A DNA stretch of 6,012 nt, taken from assembly GCA_003554345.1 (NCBI GenBank), contig PWGE01000434.1, forward strand, positions 1 to 6,012, written 5' to 3'. The notes below the pieces were generated by a model that had not been told where the DNA came from, made no database searches, and saw only the letters and a list, made by a program, of their open reading frames with translations. Positions 1-5,364 of this stretch are shown piece after piece. This stretch comes from T1SED10-198M sp003554345 [NCBI: Candidatus Sumerlaeota bacterium] (GTDB lineage Bacteria > Sumerlaeota > T1SED10-198M). Each line of letters starts with the position of its first letter. Position 1 is the stretch's first letter. The position numbers and the translations under genes were made by a program.

Positions 1-878
1 CCGAACTGTTTAAGATAATTAATGGTGATGAGGTATTGAAGAGGGTCGACTTTGCTTTCAGAGGTTTCAGCTGCCTGGTTGATGAGTATGGCTGATTTCC
101 TTTCTGCCTGATAACGCCTGATTCTGGCTTCCGCTTCTCCCTCTGCTGTGAGGATAAGACTCCTTTTTTGACCTTCAGCAATTTTGATTCGTGATTCCAT
201 TTCTCCTTCTGCGTTTAGTATCTTTGCCCTTTTCCCACCTTCTGCTTCTAAAATAGTAGCCCGGCGTGCTCTTTCAGCCCGCATCTGTTTTTCCATTGCA
301 GAACGGATATCGTGGGGTGGGGTAATATCCTGGATTTCCACTCGATTTACTTTTACGCCCCATTTGTCGGTGGCTTCATCAAGAATAAGCCTGAGTTTTC
401 TGTTGATGGTATCTCGTGAAGAAAGTGTTTCGTCCAGGTCAAGCTCACCAATAAGATTTCGTAGAGTAGTCTGGGTAAGTTTTTTTATGGCTTCCGGTAC
501 GTTGTTTATTTCATAGGTGGCTTTTACGGGATCGGTTATCTGGTAATATAAGAGCCCGTTGATTTCTATGGTGACATTATCTTTGGTGATTACATTCTGG
601 CTGGGAAAATCATAAACAGTTTCTCTTAAATCAATACGTTCAAACTCACGGACAATTGTGAAGTATTGTCGTGCCCGTCGTTCTACTACCGTCCAGTTAA
701 TACGGCGGGGTCTGTCAAAAAAAGGAATAATCATGTTGATTCCGCTCTGAAGAATCCGGTCATATTTGCCAAGTCGTTCAATAACCATTACTTCAGCTTG
801 TTTGATAATATAGATTGATTTAGCAATGAGCACTGCCGCCAGTATGACTAAAACACTCAGAAAAATAAAAGCTTCCAT
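1..878 (-). CDS. Slipin (SPFH/band 7 membrane protein, paraslipin/QmcA type), 3' end cut by window edge
   Basis: Membrane scaffold protein of the stomatin/prohibitin superfamily. Members form large ring or cage oligomers on the inner membrane and often work with an NfeD partner; E. coli QmcA is a relative. The frame is open for 292 codons to the left edge without a stop, so the C-terminus is missing. Visible in order: an N-terminal hydrophobic segment (about residues 3-25); a band 7 core starting near AEVMVIERLGKY (28-39) with the P-x-x-D region PFFDRPRR (52-59); the family signature GVKVNRVEIQDITPP (174-188); EKQMRAERARRA (196-207); then an AEG-rich helix (209-270) and a conserved-looking VDPLQYL (277-283). 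The ATG at 878 overlaps the upstream NfeD stop (TAATG) and has a strong AGGAGG seven bases before it. This overlap implies translational coupling. Family assignment is secure; the physiological role in this organism is unknown. Confidence 0.95.
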   Translation of the reverse strand, partial: MEAFIFLSVLVILAAVLIAKSIYIIKQAEVMVIERLGKYDRILQSGINMIIPFFDRPRRINWTVVERRARQYFTIVREFERIDLRETVYDFPSQNVITKDNVTIEINGLLYYQITDPVKATYEINNVPEAIKKLTQTTLRNLIGELDLDETLSSRDTINRKLRLILDEATDKWGVKVNRVEIQDITPPHDIRSAMEKQMRAERARRATILEAEGGKRAKILNAEGEMESRIKIAEGQKRSLILTAEGEAEARIRRYQAERKSAILINQAAETSESKVDPLQYLITINYLKQF

Positions 879-1327
879 TATGTTTCCTCCTCTATTTTTT
901 GTACCAGCAGGGAGTTTCCATCCACGGATTGAACCCTGATTTTCTGGCTGGCGTCTATTGATTTTCCATCAACACTGCGGGCTTGCCAGACCTCCCCTTT
1001 GATGCGTACTCTTCCAGGTTTGCCATGGGGTGGAATTTCCTCTTCTACAATCCCCTGTTTGCCTTCAAGGGCGGATACATTAGTGGGAAGTCGGGGTTTT
1101 CTGAAAAGTGCCAGGTAACTTTTTCTGAAGAAAAACAATCCTATAAAAGCCCCGCCCACGAATACAGAAAACTGCAAAAGAAAACTATTCGAAAAGAGAG
1201 CAGTGAAACCTGCTAAAATGCCCCCAATGCTGAAAAACAGCAACCCGAAAGGTTCTTCGATTATTTCAACAATTAAAAAAAGAATTGCTACTATCAGCCA
1301 GAAGTAAGTGGAGGTCAAAAAACCCAT
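878..1327 (-). CDS. Short NfeD-family membrane protein with C-terminal OB-fold domain
   Basis: Partner protein of slipins. The short form of NfeD lacks the ClpP-like protease domain of long NfeD, so no proteolytic activity is expected. The 149 residues start with roughly three hydrophobic membrane segments (about 7-22, 26-46 and 48-68), with small/Gly-rich stretches such as GGILAG (35-40). A basic linker, FRKSYLALFRKPRLP (67-81), follows. The C-terminal beta-rich domain (about 85-147) carries the NfeD pattern: EGKQGIVEEEIPPHGKPG, then KGEVWQARS (110-118) and KIRVQSVDGNSLLVQK. The length is normal for short NfeD. The start at 1327 has GGAGGG five bases upstream, and the gene begins 17 bases after the foldase gene ends. 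Its stop overlaps the slipin ATG. This is the classic NfeD-slipin pairing (compare E. coli ybbJ-qmcA). The OB domain is thought to contact the SPFH partner; that is family knowledge, not seen here. Confidence 0.93.
   Translation of the reverse strand: MGFLTSTYFWLIVAILFLIVEIIEEPFGLLFFSIGGILAGFTALFSNSFLLQFSVFVGGAFIGLFFFRKSYLALFRKPRLPTNVSALEGKQGIVEEEIPPHGKPGRVRIKGEVWQARSVDGKSIDASQKIRVQSVDGNSLLVQKIEEET
886..891 (-). promoter_or_regulatory. Shine-Dalgarno site of the slipin gene
   Basis: A perfect AGGAGG lies on the minus strand seven bases upstream of the ATG at 878, inside the last codons of the NfeD gene. It fixes the slipin start and suggests efficient translation despite the one-base overlap with the NfeD stop. 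Confidence 0.85.
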
Positions 1328-1332
1328 GTATT

Positions 1333-1338
1333 CCCTCC
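1333..1338 (-). promoter_or_regulatory. Shine-Dalgarno site of the NfeD gene
   Basis: GGAGGG on the minus strand, five bases before the ATG at 1327, in the 16-base gap after the foldase stop codon. It supports this start over the ATG a few bases upstream, which is in another frame. Confidence 0.75.
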
Positions 1339-1343
1339 ATCAC

Positions 1344-3002
1344 TTAATCTATTTGTTCAACTGCCGATACAATTTTCACCTTATATTCTTCAAATAAATC
1401 GTTTTTATACTCATCAACTGCCATGACCTGTTTGTGGAATTCCAGCTGGTCCTTGATAAGAGGTCTTACTTCTTCAAAAGGTTTGGGTTGAGGAGGGCGC
1501 TCATCATGACGGTAGACAATCATATAACCGTTATTTGTTTCGAAGGGTTGGGAAAATTCGCCATTTTCCAGTGAAACCATTATTTCATCCCGATCGGGAT
1601 GGGAAGGACGGGAAACCCAGCCTACACGTCCGCCGTCTTCATGGTACCTGTCTTCTGAAAAATCAACAGCGACATCTTCGAAGGAGTTTCCTTCCTTCAG
1701 TTTTTGATAGGCTTGTTGTACGGTTGTTTCCGCATCTCCTCTTTTACCTTCCGATACCGTAATCTGGCTGATAAGATACTGATCACCTGTTTGAAAATTG
1801 TCAATATTTTCTTCGTAATAAGAGCGGGCTTCTTCTTCGCTAACTTCGACTTCTTTAAGAAATTCATCGATGTAGTAACGCCGGAATACTGCTTCTTTCA
1901 GAAGCTGGCGACCGCGGAGAATGGTTTCTTCCTCGTCATCAAGAAGATGAAAATAGAAGGCAAAGTTTTCCGCAATCTGGCGAAGAAAACGCTCACGTTG
2001 AGTTTTTCTGTTCATTATCTTTTCCAGATCATGCGGACCGACTGCCCATTCCAGTTTTTCTAATGTTATTTCCAGGTCAATTTCGGGAAATGAGAAAAGA
2101 GGAGTCTTATAATCCTCTTCATAATCCAGGTCTTCTGGTATTTCCCAGTCTTCCATATATTCATCGAAAAGCTCTGCCTTTTTCTCTTTGACAAGCGAAC
2201 TGCGTGCAGAGTCAGCAATCATCTGCCGGATTTGGGGTTTTGCTTCTGAAAAGGGTAGTTTCTCTTCTTCTTTTTGTTCGACTAACTGAAAGATTACGTA
2301 CCCATTTTCACTGGGGAATGGTTCTGATATTTCGTTTTCTTCTAAATTACTGATAAGTTTCCATAAGTCCGGGGACATTCGGTCTTTTTCAATAGTATGT
2401 ACCAGATCGTCTTCAACATTATATGGAGACTGGGAGTAGGTGAGGATAAGTTCATCGAATTCTTTGGGATTCTCTGTTGCTTTGTGGTAAAGTTCCTGTG
2501 CCAGTGCTTCCAGGTTTTCCTGATCTTCGGATTTTGCCGTGGGGACACCCTCCAGAAAGAGATACTTAAAAGAAGCTCGTGGAGGCTGTTGAAAGAAGGA
2601 GCTGTATTCTTCATAAAAATCACGCAGCCTTTCCTCACCAAGATCCGGCGTTACTTCGCGGTAGATCCGATTGCTGGTGAGCGTATGAGCAAATTGGGCA
2701 GCGTAGTAATGTGTGAAGAAGTTAATGTATGCTTCATCCTTGTATTCATCTCCATACTTTTCCATGAGAAGCCTGTTAAATAATAGTTCATTGAGTGAGA
2801 AAACGAGAAATTCAGCATCAGTGGGGAAAGGACGGTTGGTTATGTACGGAGCATGGTTTACCCATTGCTGAGTGGTGTAAAGCTGAATTTCTTCCTTTTC
2901 TACGTTCCCCCCCTGGTAGAGTGCTACAATAGAGGGAAGAGAATCTGCTCCTATTCCCAAAAGGGCAAGAAAGATCGTTGCTGTAAATATTTTTTTTAGC
3001 AT
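1344..3002 (-). CDS. Exported SurA/PrsA-like protein with two parvulin (PpiC-type) modules
   Basis: Probable periplasmic folding factor for exported or outer-membrane proteins. Residues 1-20 form a signal sequence (MLKK, then a hydrophobic run ending GIGA, a plausible cleavage point before DS). No lipobox cysteine is seen. The mature part looks like two copies of a SurA-like unit. Unit 1 has a helical region (about 30-140) and a degenerate parvulin domain (about 143-242, ending SEPFPSENGYVIFQL). Unit 2 has a helical region (about 308-402) and a clearer parvulin domain (about 407-500, with GNSFEDVAVDFSED, EDGGRVGWVSRP and GEFSQPFETNNGYMIVY). Acidic, charged stretches join the units. The histidines normally found in the first strand (ArHIL) and near the end (GyHII) are absent in both domains, so a chaperone role without isomerase activity is plausible; this is inference. 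The start fits the signal peptide, although the only SD-like sequence (AGGGA) is just three bases from the ATG. Confidence 0.87.
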   Translation of the reverse strand: MLKKIFTATIFLALLGIGADSLPSIVALYQGGNVEKEEIQLYTTQQWVNHAPYITNRPFPTDAEFLVFSLNELLFNRLLMEKYGDEYKDEAYINFFTHYYAAQFAHTLTSNRIYREVTPDLGEERLRDFYEEYSSFFQQPPRASFKYLFLEGVPTAKSEDQENLEALAQELYHKATENPKEFDELILTYSQSPYNVEDDLVHTIEKDRMSPDLWKLISNLEENEISEPFPSENGYVIFQLVEQKEEEKLPFSEAKPQIRQMIADSARSSLVKEKKAELFDEYMEDWEIPEDLDYEEDYKTPLFSFPEIDLEITLEKLEWAVGPHDLEKIMNRKTQRERFLRQIAENFAFYFHLLDDEEETILRGRQLLKEAVFRRYYIDEFLKEVEVSEEEARSYYEENIDNFQTGDQYLISQITVSEGKRGDAETTVQQAYQKLKEGNSFEDVAVDFSEDRYHEDGGRVGWVSRPSHPDRDEIMVSLENGEFSQPFETNNGYMIVYRHDERPPQPKPFEEVRPLIKDQLEFHKQVMAVDEYKNDLFEEYKVKIVSAVEQID

Positions 3003-3022
3003 CAGTCCCTGCTTTTTGAGAT

Positions 3023-3052
3023 ATTATAACAGTTTTTAAGCTAATATTTCAA
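3023..3052 (-). promoter_or_regulatory. Sigma-70-like promoter for the foldase-nfeD-slipin unit
   Basis: On the minus strand, TTGAAA (3052-3047; five of six bases match TTGACA) is followed after 18 bases by a perfect TATAAT (3028-3023). The -35 lies in the last codons of rluD, and the -10 falls in the 33-base gap before the foldase ATG at 3002. Transcription would start near 3016, leaving a leader of about 14 bases. The position makes sense biologically, because it separates the envelope genes from rluD. Read from sequence only; no transcript evidence is available. Confidence 0.6.
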
Positions 3053-3998
3053 GAAATTCCTCAAAAAAAGGGGGATTGTCTATTTGAAAACAGAGTTTTT
3101 TGTCAGTAACAGGGTGACTGAAAACGAGAGTGGAAGCATAAAGCATATGAGCGGGATATTTTTTCAAAGCATCCCAGGGTTTAAAAAGGCCGGCTTTCTG
3201 TATGATATCTCTTTCGCGGGAAAAACCGTACGTTTTATCCCCAATAACCGGGGTGCCCATATAGTTCATGTGAACCCTTATTTGATGGGTACGTCCTGTG
3301 AGAAGTTCGAATTCTACGAGAGAAAACTGGTGGTAGTATTTTAATACCCGGTAAAAAGTTATGGCTTTGCGCTTTGCCTTTTCCAGCACGGTCATTTTAT
3401 AACGCTTCACAGGATGTCGTCCATAATAGGTTTCGATTTTTCCCTCTGGAGGGGAGAGTCTTCCCAGTAAAAGCCCCCTGTAAAGGCGTTTGATTTTGCG
3501 TTCTTTCATCTGCTGCACAAGTGATTTATGAACCCTGTTATCTTTGGCGACAATGAGCAGACCGGCTGTTTCTTTATCCAAACGATGAATGATTCCGGGT
3601 CGCTGAGAATGCCCCTCTGAAGAAAGAGGCATGGAGCGGTATAAAAGGCCTTCTACGAGGGTGGGAGAAGTGGTGGAGGGGGCGGGATGAACAATAACAC
3701 CTGCCGGTTTGTTCACAATCAGTAAATAGTCGTCTTCATGTAAAATATCAAAAGGAACAGGTCGGGGACGGGGTTTTTCTTCAGATGCACACACAAGCGT
3801 TAATTGAATTTTATCGCCCTTTTGAACATGATGCTTTTTTTCTTTTACAGTATTTTCATTGATTTGTAACAATCCCTGTTCAATCAACCTTTGAATATGA
3901 GAGCGACTTATATCAGGTAAAGCGGAGGAAAGATACTTATCAATCCTTGTTGGAGATTCTTTTTGATACTCAAGATGGATTGTTTTACTTTCAGTCAT
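3036..3998 (-). CDS. rluD: 23S rRNA pseudouridine synthase, RluD family (RluA superfamily)
   Basis: Cytoplasmic enzyme that isomerises uridines to pseudouridine in 23S rRNA. In E. coli RluD acts on helix 69 (positions 1911, 1915, 1917). The 320-residue length is normal. Residues about 17-65 form an S4 RNA-binding domain (RIDKYLSSALPDISRSHIQRLI, then GLLQIN and VQKGDKI). The catalytic domain follows: EDDYLLIVNKPAGVIVHP (88-105), the signature PGIIHRLDKETAGLLIVAK (134-152) with catalytic Asp141, LYRGLLLG (172-179), and GRTHQIRVHM (235-244). The start is the first possible one, since an in-frame TAA lies two codons upstream, and it places the S4 domain as in E. coli RluD. No Shine-Dalgarno sequence is visible before it; the leader is A/T-rich. 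RluC and other RluA-type paralogues share this layout, so the exact target site is less certain than the family. Confidence 0.95.
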   Translation of the reverse strand: MTESKTIHLEYQKESPTRIDKYLSSALPDISRSHIQRLIEQGLLQINENTVKEKKHHVQKGDKIQLTLVCASEEKPRPRPVPFDILHEDDYLLIVNKPAGVIVHPAPSTTSPTLVEGLLYRSMPLSSEGHSQRPGIIHRLDKETAGLLIVAKDNRVHKSLVQQMKERKIKRLYRGLLLGRLSPPEGKIETYYGRHPVKRYKMTVLEKAKRKAITFYRVLKYYHQFSLVEFELLTGRTHQIRVHMNYMGTPVIGDKTYGFSRERDIIQKAGLFKPWDALKKYPAHMLYASTLVFSHPVTDKKLCFQIDNPPFFEEFLEILA

Positions 3999-4290
3999 TA
4001 TTTATTCGTATGGAAAAGTATTGCATGCCAAAAAGAACTTTTCTTCTCTGGATTCTTTTTCCTTAATTTTTTAAAAGACCTCTTTATTCGGTTTTTGGAC
4101 CTCGTTAGCTAACATCGGTCTTTTTTTCTGTCAGTCTTGTTCTGATTTATTCAGTTTCATATTGTCTGATAATAATTCTATAAGAATGGTTTAACGGCTT
4201 TTATTAATGATTCCATGGCTTTGTGCCGGAAGCCTGGACACCTCTTTTTAACACCAAAGGCTGGCTTTCCTTTCAGAATTCTCATGCCAC
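3999..4290. other. Intergenic region between htrA and rluD, with repeats but no gene
   Basis: The only sizeable gap in the window (292 bases), and visibly A/T-rich. I see no tRNA, no convincing ORF and no strong sigma-70 promoter for rluD. There is also no classic GC-rich hairpin followed by a T-run after htrA. It holds several short inverted repeats: GGCTT/AAGCC at 4217-4221 and 4230-4234, AGCCT/AGGCT at 4231-4235 and 4258-4262, and a longer structured block at 4073-4124 listed separately. The region should contain the end of the htrA transcript and the start of the rluD transcript, but neither can be placed with confidence. Confidence 0.7.
4073..4124. repeat. Nested inverted and direct repeats, possible weak terminator
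   Basis: The outer arms AAAAGACC (4073-4080) and GGTCTTTT (4117-4124) are perfect 8-base complements around a 36-base loop. Inside, two related units each begin GACCTC (4077-4082 and 4098-4103) and end TCGGT (4088-4092 and 4115-4119), so each can form its own small GACC/GGTC-type hairpin. The second unit holds the perfect palindrome GTTAGCTAAC (4104-4113). The plus-strand side ends in seven Ts, while the minus-strand side ends in four Ts followed by As. It could terminate the htrA transcript weakly, terminate an antisense transcript, or bind a regulator. The arms are seen directly; the function is a guess. Confidence 0.45.
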
Positions 4291-5361
4291 TCAGTATTGC
4301 ACCTGTATGTCTTTAAGATCGCCTCTTCTAAATACCCTGTACTGAACAGTACTTCCTTTTATTATATCGCGTATAAAAGAGCGAAAATGTTCTACGCTGA
4401 GGATTTCATTGTCGTTGATATGGGTGATAATATCTCCTCTCTGTAATCCACTTCGGGCCTCTCTACTTCCGGGATTGATAGAAGTGACCAGCACTCCACT
4501 TTCTTCAAATTCCAGTATATCAGCTATTTCATCTGTAACTTCCTGGATGTTGAATTCCAGAGATGGGCGCTCGATTTTACCGTGCTCTTTCAAAAGCGAA
4601 CTGATTCTTTTTGCCCGGTTAATGGGTATGGCAAAACCTATGCCTTCTGCTCCGCCACTCCTGGTGAAAATAAAGGTGTTAATCCCGATCACTTGACCGG
4701 TACTATCTACAAGAGGACCACCGCTATTACCGGGATTGATTGAAGCATCAGTCTGAATCATGTCCCGATAAACACGCTGGGTCTGTTGGGATTTAATATT
4801 ACGGTTAACCCCGGAAATAACGCCTACGGTAACTGTTGGTTCAGGACTTTCTATGGCAGGTCCGTACGGATTGCCCAGCGCGATAGACCATTCTCCAGTA
4901 AAGAGCTCATCAGAGTTTCCCAGTTTTACGTAAGGAAGATTGTCTCCTTCGATTTTCAGCAGGCATATGTCAGTAAGGGGGTCATTTCCAATGAGTTCTC
5001 CATCGAAGACCCTGCCGTCTGGTAAAGTAACTTCAACCTTCTCGGCATCACGTATAACATGACTGTTGGTGAGAATATATCCTTTGCTGTTAATAAGAAA
5101 ACCCGACCCCACCTTCGGCAAATGTATAATTTCTTCTTCTACTTTGTATTCCAGAGGTCTTCCGAAGAAAAGAGAATCAAAATAGTCAGCGATACTATAG
5201 TGTTTGCGCTCGCGACGCTTGACCAGACTTAAACTCACCACTGCGGGAGAAACCTCTTCTACTGCCCTGACAATGGCGTTGCGACGGTTCTGGTAAAGCT
5301 CCTCTGCTCCCAGAGAAAAAACAACCAAAAAAATAATAAAAAGACCAAATTTGCGTTTCAT
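4291..5361 (-). CDS. htrA: HtrA/DegS-like periplasmic serine protease, single PDZ domain
   Basis: Envelope protease that degrades or processes misfolded exported proteins. Of 356 residues, 1-19 form a signal sequence or N-terminal anchor (MKRKFG, hydrophobic run, then SLGAEE; cleavage after Ala19 is possible). The trypsin-like domain (about 30-255) has the full catalytic triad: His101 in TNSHVI, Asp131 in LTDICLLK, and Ser213 in NPGNSGGPLVD. GSGFLI (85-90), GEWSIALGNPYG (156-167) and GIGFAIPIN (240-248) are typical of the family. One PDZ domain follows (about 266-356), with SGVLVTSINPGSREARSGLQ and RGDIITHIND. One PDZ rather than two resembles DegS or HtrA-like proteins more than DegP. A basic segment (KRRERKH, 48-54) and the stretch GPAIESPEP (167-175) beside the active site vary from E. 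coli forms. The start lies three bases after the femAB-like stop, with AAGGAAG about nine bases upstream. The substrate is unknown. Confidence 0.95.
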   Translation of the reverse strand: MKRKFGLFIIFLVVFSLGAEELYQNRRNAIVRAVEEVSPAVVSLSLVKRRERKHYSIADYFDSLFFGRPLEYKVEEEIIHLPKVGSGFLINSKGYILTNSHVIRDAEKVEVTLPDGRVFDGELIGNDPLTDICLLKIEGDNLPYVKLGNSDELFTGEWSIALGNPYGPAIESPEPTVTVGVISGVNRNIKSQQTQRVYRDMIQTDASINPGNSGGPLVDSTGQVIGINTFIFTRSGGAEGIGFAIPINRAKRISSLLKEHGKIERPSLEFNIQEVTDEIADILEFEESGVLVTSINPGSREARSGLQRGDIITHINDNEILSVEHFRSFIRDIIKGSTVQYRVFRRGDLKDIQVQY

Positions 5362-5364
5362 AGC

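Noticed and set aside
184-516. Open plus-strand frame of 110 codons antisense to the slipin gene
   Set aside because: It is rich in Ser, Arg and Phe in low-complexity runs, as expected from the complement of a charged AEG-repeat gene. It has no recognisable domain, and the minus-strand frame is a clear family member.
878-1327. NfeD as a protease
   Set aside because: Only the long NfeD forms carry the ClpP-like serine protease domain. This 149-residue protein has membrane segments and an OB-like domain and no room for a protease.
1704-2063. Open plus-strand frame of 119 codons antisense to the foldase gene
   Set aside because: The Phe- and Ile-rich translation mirrors the Glu/Lys-rich foldase on the other strand. 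It shows no domain and has no gene context.
2397-2783. Open plus-strand frame of 128 codons antisense to the foldase gene
   Set aside because: Same explanation: complement of a Glu-rich coding region, with no domain or good start signal.
4025-4066. Plus-strand mini-ORF of 13 codons in the htrA-rluD gap
   Set aside because: It has a hydrophobic middle and a loose purine-rich stretch upstream, but it is too short to tell from chance in A/T-rich DNA, and there is no promoter or conservation to support it.
4104-4113. Perfect palindrome GTTAGCTAAC as a stand-alone operator
   Set aside because: Several 10-base palindromes are expected by chance in 6 kb. It is kept only as part of the larger repeat block.
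4217-4262. Rho-independent terminator for htrA from the GGCTT/AAGCC and AGCCT/AGGCT repeats
   Set aside because: Stems are only five bases and no T-run follows on the minus strand, so I would not call a terminator.
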